In this document: one piece after another, positions 53,899-63,123 of the stretch
Layout of the letters: every line of letters begins with the position of its first letter
Numbering within the stretch: position 1 is the stretch's first letter
Assembly: GCF_965139615.1 (NCBI RefSeq)
Contig: NZ_CBCSIQ010000019.1
Location: forward strand, 13,027-77,026
Direction of reading: 5' to 3'
Length of the DNA: 64,000 nt
Source: Kerstersia similis
GTDB lineage: Bacteria > Pseudomonadota > Gammaproteobacteria > Burkholderiales > Burkholderiaceae_B
The notes under the pieces: generated by a model
The model's input: only the letters and a program-made list of their open reading frames with translations
Databases searched by the model: none
What the model was told of the DNA's origin: nothing
Position numbers and translations under genes: made by a program

Positions 53899-53980
53899 GA
53901 TGGGTGCTGCTTTTCAGAGTGGCGGGGTGCCAGGGGCGTATCGTGCTGCTGGCCTGCATGGGCGCTAGGCGTGGCTGAAT

Positions 53981-54715
53981 ATGGACTCTCAACAATCGCG
54001 GGTATTGGTACAACTCAGGGACATGATCCTCAAAGGCGAGTTTGTGCCAGGGGAGCGGCTGGCCGAAGTGCCTTTGGCTGAAAAGCTGGGCGCTTCCCGC
54101 ACGCCGGTGCGTCTCGCCCTGACCAGCCTGGAGCATGAAGGACTGATTGAATCGGCGCCGGGCGGGGGCTATCGGATGCGCCAGTTCACGGCGCGCGAGA
54201 TTGCTGACGCCATCCGTCTGCGCGGCCTGATCGAAGGTTTCGCGGCGCGGCTGCTGGCCGAACAGGGGGCGCCGCGGCAATTGCTGCGCGAACTGCAGGA
54301 GTGCCTGGATGACGGCGACCGCGTGGTTTACAAGGCGCAGATGGATCTGGACGACTATGCTGCCTACGTGGAAATGAATGACCGTTTCCACCGACTGATT
54401 CTGGAGGGTTGCGGCAATGTCATGCTGACGCGCATGCTGGAGTTGCTGGTGGGGCAGCCTTTCGCCGCGCCCAGCGCCATGCTGCCCATGCAGTCCAATA
54501 TGAAGGAAGGGCAGCAGTGGATGCAACATGCGCATCGCACGCACCACGCCATTTTCCAGGCCATCGAACGCGGGCAAGGGTATCGAGCTCAGGCGCTGGG
54601 CGAGGAGCACGTGGAAATTGCCCGGATGAATCTTGAATATGCGCTGGAAAAGCCGGAGCTGGCGGTGGAATTGATGCCCAGCATGCGTCTGGTGGACACC
54701 AAAGGGCGTCTATAA
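53981..54715 (+). CDS. GntR-family regulator, FCD subgroup
   Basis: Transcription factor of 244 aa. The N-terminal winged helix is seen at [20 protein letters not shown] and [22 protein letters not shown]. The C-terminal FCD domain has the ligand-binding pattern ([12 protein letters not shown], then [17 protein letters not shown]). The ribosome site is weak. It is divergent from the ten-gene Rieske operon across the 1-kb spacer and is its probable regulator. Confidence 0.9.
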   Translation: MDSQQSRVLVQLRDMILKGEFVPGERLAEVPLAEKLGASRTPVRLALTSLEHEGLIESAPGGGYRMRQFTAREIADAIRLRGLIEGFAARLLAEQGAPRQLLRELQECLDDGDRVVYKAQMDLDDYAAYVEMNDRFHRLILEGCGNVMLTRMLELLVGQPFAAPSAMLPMQSNMKEGQQWMQHAHRTHHAIFQAIERGQGYRAQALGEEHVEIARMNLEYALEKPELAVELMPSMRLVDTKGRL

Positions 54716-54760
54716 GGTCTTGCGCGGACACACTCGGCGCATCGAGGGCAGATCAGGGGC

Positions 54761-54766
54761 TAAAAT
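54761..54766 (+). promoter_or_regulatory. Possible -10 element of purC
   Basis: TAAAAT 78 bp upstream of the purC GTG start, the same hexamer seen before tkt and purE. Confidence 0.35.
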
Positions 54767-54843
54767 CCGCAAGTCCGGGAAAACCGGATAGCCTTGTTGG
54801 GTTGTGCCCTGCATTTTTGAATCTGACTCCGGGGAATACGAGA

Positions 54844-55728
54844 GTGACTTCCGCCTTGCATCAATCTTCCATTACGTCGCTGCCTTTGCTGGGCCGTGGC
54901 AAAGTCCGCGATATGTACGCAGTCGGCGACGACAAGCTGCTCATCGTCGCGAGCGACCGCATCTCGGCGTTCGACGTCATTCTCGACGACCCGATCCCGG
55001 GCAAGGGCCAGGTACTGACGTCGATGACGGAGTTCTGGCTGAAGAAGCTGGCGCACATCATGCCCAACCACTCCACGGGAATAGATCCGGAAAGCGTGGT
55101 CACGCCTGCGGAGCGTGAGCAGGTGCGCGGCCGTGCCGTCGTCGTCAAGCGTTTGAAGCCTATCCTGGTCGAAGCCGTGGCGCGTGGCTACATCATCGGT
55201 TCGGGCTGGAAGGATTACCAGGCCACGGGCGCGATCTGCGGCGTCAAGCTGCCGGCCGGCCTGCAACTGGCGGACAAACTGCCGCAACCGATTTTCACGC
55301 CGGCGGCCAAGGCAGAATTCGGCCTGCATGATGAAAACGTCGATTTCGCCTATGTCGAGCAGGCCGTGGGCGCGGAACTGGCCGGCCGCATCCGCGACGC
55401 TGCACTGCGCCTGTACACCGAAGCCTCCGAATATGCCGCGACCCGTGGCATCATCATCGCCGATACCAAGTTTGAATTCGGCCTGGATGATCAGGGCGTG
55501 CTGCATCTGATGGATGAAGTGCTGACGCCGGATTCCTCGCGCTTCTGGCCGGCGGATTCCTACCGTGCGGGCGTCAACCCGCCGTCGTTCGACAAACAGT
55601 TCCTGCGCGACTGGCTGGAAAGCCAGCCCTGGGACAAAACGCCGCCTGCGCCGCGCTTGCCCGCAGCCGTGGCGGAACAGACCGCAGCCAAGTATCGCGA
55701 AGCCCTTGAGCGCCTGACCCAAGGTTGA
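54844..55728 (+). CDS. purC: Phosphoribosylaminoimidazole-succinocarboxamide synthase
   Basis: SAICAR synthase of de novo purine synthesis, joining aspartate to CAIR with ATP. The product is 294 aa, matching betaproteobacterial PurC. It contains [30 protein letters not shown] near the N terminus (in two motifs), [17 protein letters not shown], and the C-terminal [15 protein letters not shown]. The start is GTG at 54844; a 14-residue upstream extension to ATG 54802 is possible but not typical. Confidence 0.96.
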   Translation: MTSALHQSSITSLPLLGRGKVRDMYAVGDDKLLIVASDRISAFDVILDDPIPGKGQVLTSMTEFWLKKLAHIMPNHSTGIDPESVVTPAEREQVRGRAVVVKRLKPILVEAVARGYIIGSGWKDYQATGAICGVKLPAGLQLADKLPQPIFTPAAKAEFGLHDENVDFAYVEQAVGAELAGRIRDAALRLYTEASEYAATRGIIIADTKFEFGLDDQGVLHLMDEVLTPDSSRFWPADSYRAGVNPPSFDKQFLRDWLESQPWDKTPPAPRLPAAVAEQTAAKYREALERLTQG

Positions 55729-55878
55729 TCCCGGCTGGCTGGCGCCAGCCCTGTCGGGCGGGCGCCAGTGCCGGGGGCTGTCAGGGGGATTGTCGCAAGC
55801 CTGCCACGCCCTCCCGGCCCGCTGCGCCATATCGTCCGCGGGCTGCCACTATCTCCGCAGTGACCGCCGCTCAGGCGG

Positions 55879-55884
55879 TAAAAT
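55879..55884 (+). promoter_or_regulatory. Possible -10 element of purE
   Basis: TAAAAT 105 bp upstream of the purE ATG, just after a short CCGCC/GGCGG stem, in the 261-bp purC-purE spacer. The spacer also holds a 14-bp palindrome (55737-55750). Confidence 0.3.
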
Positions 55885-55989
55885 AGCGGATTACCAATTC
55901 TTTTCCGCCAGAGCGGGTGGCGCAACGCCGGAAGATGGCATGCCCCATGCCAGTCCCGCATGCGCGCCCTGGCGCGAGGCTTTCCTGAA

Positions 55990-56514
55990 ATGACCATTGA
56001 ATTCGATCCTCCGCTGCGCGCTGATGCCGTCGTCGGCGTCGTCATGGGGTCTTCCAGCGACTGGGACATCATGAAGCAGGCCACCGATATGCTGGATGCG
56101 TTCGGGGTTCCCTATGATGTGCGCGTGGTATCGGCGCACCGCATGCCGCTGGATATGGTGGCCTACGGTGCCGCAGCCAGCGCCGCAGGCTGGCGCGGCA
56201 TTATTGCCGGTGCCGGCGGTGCTGCGCATCTGCCGGGCATGCTGGCGGCGCTGACGGAAGTGCCGGTCTATGGCGTGCCGGTGCCGTCGCGCTATCTGCG
56301 CGGAGAAGATTCCCTGCTGTCCATCGTGCAAATGCCCAAGGGTGTGCCCGTGGCCACGTTTGCCATCGGCGAAGCCGGTGCCGCCAATGCGGCATTGCAT
56401 GTCGTGGCCGCCCTGGCAACGACCGACGCCGGGTTGCGCGAGCGCCTGCTGGCGTTTCGTGCGCGGCAAACGGGCCAGGCGCGCGCCATGGTCGTGCCGC
56501 CCGCGGCACCCTGA
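55990..56514 (+). CDS. purE: N5-carboxyaminoimidazole ribonucleotide mutase
   Basis: Class I PurE, which isomerises N5-CAIR to CAIR. The product is 174 aa. Hallmarks are [15 protein letters not shown] near residues 18-32, RVVSAHRMP, and [15 protein letters not shown]. It is followed by purK after 20 bp, the usual pairing, so N5-CAIR from PurK feeds PurE. Confidence 0.96.
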   Translation: MTIEFDPPLRADAVVGVVMGSSSDWDIMKQATDMLDAFGVPYDVRVVSAHRMPLDMVAYGAAASAAGWRGIIAGAGGAAHLPGMLAALTEVPVYGVPVPSRYLRGEDSLLSIVQMPKGVPVATFAIGEAGAANAALHVVAALATTDAGLRERLLAFRARQTGQARAMVVPPAAP

Positions 56515-56534
56515 GTTTCCGGCGGATGGCATTC

Positions 56535-57731
56535 ATGAGTACCAAGCAAGTGAACAATGATCTAACGATCGGCCAGGCGCCGATTCTGCCGGGCCAATGG
56601 CTGGGCATGCTGGGTGGTGGCCAGCTGGGGCGCATGTTCGTGCATGCGGCCCAGGCCATGGGCTATCGGGTGGCGGTGCTGGATCCGGCGGCCGACTGCC
56701 CGGCAGCTCAGGCGGCAGACCGCCATATCCGTGCGGCCTATGATGATGTCGCGGCGCTGGATGAATTGGCGGCGCAATGTGCGGCCGTGACGACGGAATT
56801 CGAGAACGTCCCGGCGGATAGCCTGCGCCGCCTGGCGCTGCGTGCGCGCGTTGCGCCTGCGGGCGACGCCGTGGCCGTGGTGCAGGATCGCATTGCGGAA
56901 AAGGATTTTCTGGCGGGGCAGGGCATTGCGGTCGCGCCCTATGCGGCCATTCGTGCTGCGGCCGATCTCGACGCGGCGTCCGATGCGCTCTTTCCCGGCA
57001 TTCTCAAGGCAGCGCGCCTGGGCTACGACGGCAAAGGCCAGGCGCGGGTCGCGAATCGGGCCGAAGCGCTGGCGGCGTTTGAGTCCTGGGGCGGTGTGGC
57101 CTGCGTGCTGGAAGCCTTGCAGCCCCTGCACCACGAGATTTCCGTGGTGCTGGCGCGTGGCGCCGATGGCGCCACAGCCGTATTCCCGATTGCGCGCAAT
57201 GCCCACGAACAGGGCATTCTGGCCGTCACGACGGTCGGCATGGCCGAGGACGCTGCGCTGGTGGCGCAGGCGCAGGACGCCGCCCGCCGTGTTGCCGATG
57301 GCCTGGCTTTCCAGGGTGTGCTGTGCGTGGAGTTTTTTGTATTGCAGGATGGCCGGCTGCTGGCCAATGAAGTCGCACCCAGGCCGCATAACAGCGGGCA
57401 CTTTACGCAGAACGCCTGTTTTTCCAGCCAGTTTGAACAGCAGGCACGTGCTGTGGCCGGCATGCCGCTGGGGAACCCCCAGGCGCATTCTCCGGCCATC
57501 ATGCTGAATCTGTTGGGCGACATCTGGTTCCGGCAGGATGCCGAGCAGGCGAATGAGCCGGATTGGGCTGCCGTCCTGGCGTTTCCGTCGGCGCATTTGC
57601 ATCTGTATGGCAAGCATGAGGCGCGTCCTGGCCGGAAAATGGGCCATATCAATGTCGTGGCCGCGACACTGGAGCAGGCGCGCGCGGATGCGCAGGCCAT
57701 TGCCAGCCTGCTGGGGATCCCGCAGCCATGA
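56535..57731 (+). CDS. purK: N5-carboxyaminoimidazole ribonucleotide synthase
   Basis: ATP-grasp enzyme that carboxylates AIR with bicarbonate. The product from [10 protein letters not shown] is 398 aa. It has [28 protein letters not shown], the ATP-grasp segment [12 protein letters not shown], and [18 protein letters not shown]. The ATG at 56535 has GGCGG 9 bases upstream and is preferred to 56526, which has no spacing. The stop overlaps the next gene by ATGA. Confidence 0.95.
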   Translation: MSTKQVNNDLTIGQAPILPGQWLGMLGGGQLGRMFVHAAQAMGYRVAVLDPAADCPAAQAADRHIRAAYDDVAALDELAAQCAAVTTEFENVPADSLRRLALRARVAPAGDAVAVVQDRIAEKDFLAGQGIAVAPYAAIRAAADLDAASDALFPGILKAARLGYDGKGQARVANRAEALAAFESWGGVACVLEALQPLHHEISVVLARGADGATAVFPIARNAHEQGILAVTTVGMAEDAALVAQAQDAARRVADGLAFQGVLCVEFFVLQDGRLLANEVAPRPHNSGHFTQNACFSSQFEQQARAVAGMPLGNPQAHSPAIMLNLLGDIWFRQDAEQANEPDWAAVLAFPSAHLHLYGKHEARPGRKMGHINVVAATLEQARADAQAIASLLGIPQP

Positions 57732-58771
57732 GCAAGTTGCCCGGCACCGAGGAGATTGCCGCCGCAGCGCGTCATCTGGACGCCGGCGGCCTGGTCGCGT
57801 TTCCGACGGAAACGGTCTATGGGCTGGGGGCGGACGCCGCAGATCCGGCCGCAGTCGGGCGTATTTATGCGGCCAAAGGCCGGCCATCGAATCATCCGGT
57901 CATCGTGCATATTGCGCCGGAAACGCCGTTGTCCGATTGGGCGACGGATATTCCGCCAGTGGCGCAAGCGTTGGCGGCGGCCTTTTGGCCGGGGCCTTTG
58001 ACCTTGATTCTCAAACGTGCCGCAGGCGTGCCGGATGCGGTCAGCGGCGGCCAGGATAGCGTGGGCGTGCGTTGCCCGTCGCATCCGGTCGCGCAGGCTT
58101 TGCTGCGCGAATTTGCGCGCATCAGGCCGGGGCAGCGTGCCGGCGTGGCCGGCCCGTCTGCCAACCGTTACGGCAAGGTATCGCCGACGCGCGCCGAGCA
58201 TGTGCGGCAAGAGTTTCCCGAATCGCTGGCAGCGGGCGAATTGCTGGTGCTGGAAGGCGGCGCGTCGGATGTCGGCATCGAATCGACCATTCTGGATGTG
58301 TCCAGGGTACAGGAAGGCATCGGGCCGGTGTTGCTGCGTCCGGGGCATATCACTCCGGAACAGATCGCCAGTGTCACGGGCAGCTTGCCGGCGCGGCCGG
58401 ATGCGCAGGCGCCTCGTGCCTCGGGTACGCTCAAGGCGCACTATGCCCCCGCAACGCCGGTACGCTTGTGTGATACCGAGACGCTGTCAGCATTGCTGGC
58501 CGGGCGCGCGGCCGGCGCTACCGGTCCTGCCATGGCGGTGCTGGTGCATGATACCTCGGGCCTGGCGCCAGCCAGCCAGGGAAATCTGCCGGGTATTGCA
58601 TGGCGTCACGTAACGGGCGGCCCGGATGCCTATGCCAGGCAGCTGTATGCCTTGCTGCGCGAACTGGATGCCGGCGGCTACGCTGAAATTCTGGTGCAGC
58701 GGCTGCCCGAAGGCGGGCAGTGGGACGCTGTGCGGGATCGCCTGGGGCGTGCTGCCGCCGCCTTTGAATAA
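57728..58771 (+). CDS. L-threonylcarbamoyladenylate synthase, Sua5/TsaC2 type
   Basis: Makes threonylcarbamoyl-AMP for the t6A37 modification of ANN-decoding tRNAs. The 347-aa length fits the two-domain Sua5 form, with an N-terminal YrdC domain ([39 protein letters not shown]) and a C-terminal Sua5 domain ([13 protein letters not shown] linker and after). Translationally coupled to purK, an arrangement seen in other Burkholderiales. Confidence 0.93.
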   Translation: MSKLPGTEEIAAAARHLDAGGLVAFPTETVYGLGADAADPAAVGRIYAAKGRPSNHPVIVHIAPETPLSDWATDIPPVAQALAAAFWPGPLTLILKRAAGVPDAVSGGQDSVGVRCPSHPVAQALLREFARIRPGQRAGVAGPSANRYGKVSPTRAEHVRQEFPESLAAGELLVLEGGASDVGIESTILDVSRVQEGIGPVLLRPGHITPEQIASVTGSLPARPDAQAPRASGTLKAHYAPATPVRLCDTETLSALLAGRAAGATGPAMAVLVHDTSGLAPASQGNLPGIAWRHVTGGPDAYARQLYALLRELDAGGYAEILVQRLPEGGQWDAVRDRLGRAAAAFE

Positions 58772-58827
58772 GGCGCTTGGCCGGTTTGGGCCGAATGTGC
58801 CCCCGTATGCCGGGCCGCGCATCAGAT

Positions 58828-58859
58828 AAAAAATGCTGGGCAACACCCGGCATTTTTTT
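58828..58859. terminator. Bidirectional intrinsic terminator
   Basis: ATGCTGGG (58833-58840) pairs with CCCGGCAT (58846-58853), one G-T pair, 5-base loop, with A and T runs on opposite sides. It ends both the purK-Sua5 unit and the convergent quinate/shikimate dehydrogenase gene. Confidence 0.88.
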
Positions 58860-58886
58860 CGTCCGACGTTGTGCAGCCGCCGTGTT

Positions 58887-59792
58887 TTATGGCTGATTGC
58901 GGGCCTGGATCATGGCCTGGATATGCTTTTCCATGCGGTCGGCGTCGGGTTCGTGGCCGGTAAATAAACGGAATGCATCGACTGCCTGGCCAACGGCCAT
59001 GGCCGTGCCGGCGACGGTGCGGCAGCCGATACGCCGGGCTGCGGCCAGCAGTTCCGTTTCCAGTGGCGAATAGACGATTTCCGAGACCCAAAGCTCAGGG
59101 CGCAGCAATGTTGCATCCAGCGGCAAGCCGGGCAGCTTGGCCATGCCGGTAGGCGTGGCATGCACCAGGCCGGTGGCGCCGTCCAGGGCGCTGGCGGCGT
59201 TGGCCGAGGCGCTGGCGGCATGGGTGCGGTATTGCCGGTTCAGTTCTGCGGCCAGGGCGCCGGCGCGCTGCGGGTCGGCATCTACGATGCGCAACGAGCG
59301 CGCGCCCATCTGGATGATGGTATGCGCAATGGCAGCCCCGGCGCCGCCGGCGCCCAGCAGTACGACATGATCCAGATTGGCGTCGGGCAGATGGCGTTGC
59401 ATGCCCCAGCGCCAGCCGGATCCATCGGTATTGTGGCCGTGCAGCTTGCCATCCTGGATAACGACCGTGTTCACGGCGCCCATGGCTGCGGCATCCGGCG
59501 ACAGGCTGTCGAGCAGCGGCAGGATGATCTGCTTGCAGGGATAGGTAATGTTGAGGCCGGCGAAATCCATGACGCGGGCGGCTTCCAGCAGTTCGGGCAG
59601 CGCGCCATCCTGGCGTGGTGAACGATCCAGGTCGATCAACTGGTAGTGCAGCCGCATGCCCTGGTTGCGAGCCTCTTCCTCGTGCAAGGCAGGTGTCATC
59701 GACAACTGGATGCCGGAACCGATAAGGCCCAGCAGATAGCTGGCACGGGGGGCGGAAGCGTGGACGGGGGAAGCGGAACGAGTCTGGGACAT
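58887..59792 (-). CDS. Quinate/shikimate dehydrogenase (AroE superfamily)
   Basis: Oxidoreductase of 301 aa. The N-terminal LLGLIGSGIQLSMTPALHEEEA, catalytic Lys in LNITYPCKQIILPLLD, Asp in GHNTDGSGW, the cofactor motif GAGGAGAA, and the C-terminal Gln in VGQAVDAFRLFTG closely resemble Corynebacterium QsuD. This indicates a catabolic enzyme oxidising quinate or shikimate with NAD. The cofactor strand ends IVDADPQR, where the Asp favours NAD. A TetR-like site lies in its promoter region. Confidence 0.88.
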   Translation of the reverse strand: MSQTRSASPVHASAPRASYLLGLIGSGIQLSMTPALHEEEARNQGMRLHYQLIDLDRSPRQDGALPELLEAARVMDFAGLNITYPCKQIILPLLDSLSPDAAAMGAVNTVVIQDGKLHGHNTDGSGWRWGMQRHLPDANLDHVVLLGAGGAGAAIAHTIIQMGARSLRIVDADPQRAGALAAELNRQYRTHAASASANAASALDGATGLVHATPTGMAKLPGLPLDATLLRPELWVSEIVYSPLETELLAAARRIGCRTVAGTAMAVGQAVDAFRLFTGHEPDADRMEKHIQAMIQARNQP

Positions 59793-59980
59793 GGCATGTC
59801 TTGGTAGTGGGTGCGCTGCCTGGATGAATGGCGCCCGGTTGGCGAAATGGTGGTGCTTGGTGGCGTTTGAAGGCTCTTGGCGGCGAACAGGCTGCCCGGA
59901 AGACAGATGGCCGCCAAGCACGACACGGTGGTGCATGGCGGAAAAAACGTCCCTCATCTGCCTGGGGGCAATAATATACG

Positions 59981-59991
59981 AACTAGTTAGT
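59981..59991. promoter_or_regulatory. TetR-type operator candidate
   Basis: AACTAGTTAGT contains the perfect palindrome AACTAGTT and a partially overlapping second half (ACTAGT/TTAGT). It lies between AT-rich promoter-like hexamers, about 190 bp upstream of the dehydrogenase ATG and close to the tetR gene. Confidence 0.4.
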
Positions 59992-60090
59992 TTTATATTC
60001 TGAGGGATAAAACCGATAAGCACAAGAATGCCGGACAGGGATTTTTGTGCCGCTGGGCGGCCGGTGGGGTCGGGTAGAAAAAGCCGGTTC

Positions 60091-60124
60091 AAAAAGCCAG
60101 GGCCGCTCATGCGGCCCTGGCTTT
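60091..60124 (-). terminator. Intrinsic terminator of the purU-tetR unit
   Basis: A perfect 14-bp stem (AAAGCCAGGGCCGC with 60111-60124) and 4-base loop, with an A run at 60091-60095 that gives a U run on the minus strand, directly after the tetR stop. Confidence 0.9.
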
Positions 60125-60127
60125 GCG

Positions 60128-60817
60128 TCAATCTATGGCGGGATTGCGGCGCACGTAGCGGATCATCATGTCCACTGCCGCTTCTCGTCTGGCGGCCTGG
60201 GCATCGGCCTCATTGAAGTCGCGCTTGAAGATCAGGGAAAAGGTGTTCTGGTTGGAGGCGTTGAAAAAACACAGCGCACTGATGGAATGGTGCAGCTCGA
60301 TGGCCGAGAGCCCCGGCCGGAACAGCCCCTGTTCCACGCCTCGGCGGTACACGGAACCGACCGCGTCGATGGCGGGAACATTCAATTCCTGGATGATCCG
60401 GGAGCGGGCAAGATAGACGCCGTTATTGATGTTCTCCGTCATGACCAGACGGACGAAATCGGGGTTGGCATACTGGTAGTCGAACGTGAACTCCACCAGC
60501 CTGCGCATGGCGGCTTCCGGGTCCAGATCATCCAGATGCAGCTCGTTTTCAATGCTGCGCAAGCGCCGGTAAACGGCTTCGAGAACGGCCACGTACAGCC
60601 CTTCCTTGTTCTCGAAGTAGTAATAGATCATGCGCTTGCTGGTGCGCGTGAGCGCGGCGATTTCGTCGATGCGCGCGCCGGTCAGGCCCTTGCGGGCGAA
60701 CTCTTGCGTGGCGACCTCGATGATATCCTGCATGGTCCTTTTGGGATCATTGGTGCGGCCGGTCTTGTTCTTGCTTTTGGGCTCGGGACGCGGCGCGGCA
60801 TCGGACTGCTGGGTCAT
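60128..60817 (-). CDS. TetR-family transcriptional regulator
   Basis: Regulator of 229 aa. A charged N-terminal tail precedes the helix-turn-helix (QDIIEVATQEFARKGLTGAR, then IDEIAALTRTSKRMIYYYFENKEGLY). The C-terminal domain (EFTFDYQYANPDFVRLVMTENINNG) fits a group of TetR proteins found near aromatic/hydroaromatic catabolic genes. It starts 15 bp after purU. The downstream quinate/shikimate dehydrogenase is the likely target. Confidence 0.9.
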   Translation of the reverse strand: MTQQSDAAPRPEPKSKNKTGRTNDPKRTMQDIIEVATQEFARKGLTGARIDEIAALTRTSKRMIYYYFENKEGLYVAVLEAVYRRLRSIENELHLDDLDPEAAMRRLVEFTFDYQYANPDFVRLVMTENINNGVYLARSRIIQELNVPAIDAVGSVYRRGVEQGLFRPGLSAIELHHSISALCFFNASNQNTFSLIFKRDFNEADAQAARREAAVDMMIRYVRRNPAID

Positions 60818-60832
60818 GGCGTGTTTCAGGCG

Positions 60833-61687
60833 TCAGCGGAACACAACCGTGCGGTTGTTGTTGAGCAGGATGCGATGTTCCACATGGCTGCGTACGGCGC
60901 GCGACAGCACCAGCGATTCGATATCGCTGCCGACCTGGGTGAGATCCGCCGGGGTCAGCGTGTGATCCACACGGGCGATATCCTGTTCGATGATGGGGCC
61001 TTCGTCCAGATCTTCCGTGACGTAATGGGCCGTCGCGCCGATGATCTTGACGCCGCGCTGGTGGGCCTGGTGGTAAGGGCGGGCGCCCTTGAAGCTGGGC
61101 AGGAAGCTGTGGTGGATGTTGATGGCGCGGCCCGAGAGCGCGCGGCACAGTTCCGGCGACAGGATCTGCATATAGCGGGCCAGCACGACCAGATCGACTT
61201 TCTCGGCGGCAATGATGTCGAGGATCTGCTTTTCCTGCTGCGCCTTGGTATCGGCCGTGACCGGCAGATAGTGGAAGGGAATGCCGTAGGAGGCGGTCAG
61301 GTTGGCGTAGTCATTGTGGTTGGACACGACAGCAGCGATATCCACCGGCAGCTGGCCGCTGCGGGTGCGGAACAGCAGGTCGTTCAGGCAGTGGCCCTGT
61401 TTGCTCACCATGATGAGCAGACGGGAGCGGCGCTGGGCGTCGTGCAATTGCCAATCCATGCCGAATTGCACGCCCACTTGCGACATCTGTTCGCGCAGCT
61501 CGGCGTGGTCGCTGCCGACAGGCTGGCGGAAATGGACGCGCAGGAAAAAGCGTTGGGTGTCTTCGTCACCGAACTGCTGCGAATCGAGAATATTGCAGTG
61601 ATGGCGGTACAGTAGCTGGCTGACGTGATAGACAATGCCCGTGCGGTCGGGGCAGGAAAGAGTCAGGATGTAGTCTTGGTGCGACAT
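60833..61687 (-). CDS. purU: Formyltetrahydrofolate deformylase
   Basis: Hydrolyses 10-formyl-THF to formate and THF, balancing the one-carbon pool. The product is 284 aa. It has an N-terminal ACT domain (LTLSCPDRTGIVYHVSQLL, residues about 8-80) and a formyltransferase-like hydrolase domain with INIHHSFLPSFKGARPYHQA and GATAHYVTEDLDEGPIIEQD. The ATG at 61687 is preferred over a TTG three codons upstream. Confidence 0.95.
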   Translation of the reverse strand: MSHQDYILTLSCPDRTGIVYHVSQLLYRHHCNILDSQQFGDEDTQRFFLRVHFRQPVGSDHAELREQMSQVGVQFGMDWQLHDAQRRSRLLIMVSKQGHCLNDLLFRTRSGQLPVDIAAVVSNHNDYANLTASYGIPFHYLPVTADTKAQQEKQILDIIAAEKVDLVVLARYMQILSPELCRALSGRAINIHHSFLPSFKGARPYHQAHQRGVKIIGATAHYVTEDLDEGPIIEQDIARVDHTLTPADLTQVGSDIESLVLSRAVRSHVEHRILLNNNRTVVFR

Positions 61688-61763
61688 GGTCGGCAATATT
61701 GTTATGAGTGGGGCGCTGGCGCCTGGGGGCGCCGCGGCCTGGAGTGACGGCAGGCGGCCGGTA

Positions 61764-62276
61764 TCAGGCGGTGGCGCCGGCCACCGGCGTCAGATTGAAG
61801 TTGCCGCGATGATAAATCAATGGCGCATTTTCGCCATGGGCGCAGTGCTCCACTTGTCCGATCAGGACGACATGGTCGCCAGCTTCGTGATGGGAGTGGG
61901 GCCGGCATTCCATCCAGGCGGCGCAGTCCGGCCCTAGCCAGGGCGTGCCAGCTGCGGTACGCAGATCCGGCAGCCCATCGTAGCGTGTTTCGCTGGGGCC
62001 GCGGGCAAAGCGCATGGCCAGGTCTTGCTGCTGGTGCGACAGGACATTGATCACATAGGCTTGCCCGTTGGTGAACCAGGGCAGCAGATGCGAGGATTGC
62101 ATGAGGCTCCAGAGCACCAGCGGCGGCGTCAGCGATACGGAATTGAAGGAACTGATGGTGACGCCGACGGGCTTGCCGTCCGGCTGCAAGGTGGTGATGA
62201 CCGTTACGCCCGTTGCAAAACGGCCCAGGGTGGCGCGGAAGTGGGCGGAGTCGAAATCGGGCTGGTTAGGAGTCAT
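61764..62276 (-). CDS. Flavin reductase domain (FMN-binding split-barrel) protein
   Basis: Protein of 170 aa of the HpaC/flavin-reductase-like group, which uses NAD(P)H to reduce FMN or FAD for a partner monooxygenase. Typical blocks are FRATLGRFATGVTVITT, GVTISSFNSVSLTPPLVLWSL, and the C-terminal CAAWMECR...GDHVVLIGQVEH. AGGAG precedes the chosen ATG. No monooxygenase gene is adjacent, so its partner is unknown. Confidence 0.88.
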   Translation of the reverse strand: MTPNQPDFDSAHFRATLGRFATGVTVITTLQPDGKPVGVTISSFNSVSLTPPLVLWSLMQSSHLLPWFTNGQAYVINVLSHQQQDLAMRFARGPSETRYDGLPDLRTAAGTPWLGPDCAAWMECRPHSHHEAGDHVVLIGQVEHCAHGENAPLIYHRGNFNLTPVAGATA

Positions 62277-62369
62277 GACAGGGCTTGCAGGGTAAAGCGC
62301 GGCGGCGCGCAAGAAAGGGCGCGCCGGATAGCAATGATAGAAGAGATGGCGCAGGCCGGCAGCCTGGCC

Positions 62370-63002
62370 TCAAGGCGCCAGGCGGCGGACATGCCACTGG
62401 CCGTCGGCCTGTTGTTCGTAGCGCAGGCGATCGTGCAGGCGCGACGGACGGCCTTGCCAGAACTCCACAGCGTCAGGGCGAACCAGGTAGCCGCCCCAAT
62501 GCGGCGGACGCGGCGGCTGGTCGCCATACTTGGCGCGCGCGGCCTCGAAGGCGGCTTCCAATTCGGCGCGGGTCGTGGTCGCGCTTTGTTGCGAGGCCCA
62601 GGCACCGAGGCGGGAATCCAGCGGACGGCTGTGATAGTAGGCGTCGGATTCGGCATCGGGCAGCCATTCGATCTGGCCTTCGATGCGTACCTGGCGTTGC
62701 AGCGGCTGCCAGAAGAACAGCAGGCAGGCGCGCTGCTGGGCAGCCATTTCCTGCCCCTTGCGTGATTCGCGGTTGGTGAAGAAGATAAAGCCGCGCTCAT
62801 CGACGCCTTTGATCAGGACAATCCGGGCATCCGGATGGCCGTCGGCATCGGCCGTGGCCAGCGTCATGGCATTGGGTTCCGCGACCTCGCCCTGTTGGGC
62901 TGCCTGGAACCAGCGTTCGAACTGTTCAATGGGCGTGGGGGCGAGATCCTGCTCCAGCAGGGTGTCGCGGCTATAAGTCTGGCGCAGGTTGGCAATAGAC
63001 AT
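62370..63002 (-). CDS. pdxH: Pyridoxamine 5'-phosphate oxidase
   Basis: FMN enzyme that oxidises pyridoxine/pyridoxamine 5'-phosphate to pyridoxal 5'-phosphate. The product is 210 aa. Family blocks are [29 protein letters not shown] (split as two motifs), [35 protein letters not shown], and the C-terminal [24 protein letters not shown]. Confidence 0.95.
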   Translation of the reverse strand: MSIANLRQTYSRDTLLEQDLAPTPIEQFERWFQAAQQGEVAEPNAMTLATADADGHPDARIVLIKGVDERGFIFFTNRESRKGQEMAAQQRACLLFFWQPLQRQVRIEGQIEWLPDAESDAYYHSRPLDSRLGAWASQQSATTTRAELEAAFEAARAKYGDQPPRPPHWGGYLVRPDAVEFWQGRPSRLHDRLRYEQQADGQWHVRRLAP

Positions 63003-63123
63003 GATGCGGCGTCATATGAGAGTCGGGATATCCCGAGTGTATAACGGCAGGCGTGTCCAGGGCAGCAAACTGCTGGCGGGCACCCTGTTTTGCGGTGCCG
63101 CGCCGGCAATCGGACGGTTCGCC

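Larger units (their letters stand above)
52934..53980. other. 1-kb AT-rich, G/T-skewed intergenic region
   Basis: The spacer between the Rieske operon and the divergent GntR gene is far richer in A+T than its surroundings, and its plus strand is strongly biased to T and G with long T runs. Short open frames occur (for example 53077-53349 plus, 53309-53680 minus), but their products are low-complexity, without ribosome sites or domains, so none is called. It contains CTGTATG repeats, an inverted repeat TCAAAAT-N9-ATTTTGA at 53677-53699, and a long hairpin at 53826. Confidence 0.7.
59793..60127. other. 335-bp spacer upstream of the quinate/shikimate dehydrogenase gene
   Basis: No gene is supported. 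It holds the tetR terminator (60091-60124), an AT-rich promoter-like stretch with TATATT/TATTAT on the minus strand near 59971-59978, and the AACTAGTT palindrome at 59981. This spacer would give the dehydrogenase gene its own promoter. Confidence 0.5.

Noticed and set aside
43210..54715. Classifying the GS-like gene as the housekeeping glutamine synthetase
   Set aside because: It is the second gene of a catabolic operon between a Rieske oxygenase and a ferredoxin, and lacks the glnA-ntrB/glnK context.
55737..55750. 14-bp perfect palindrome after purC
   Set aside because: No loop and no T run, in a GC-rich stretch where such palindromes occur by chance; not called as terminator or operator.
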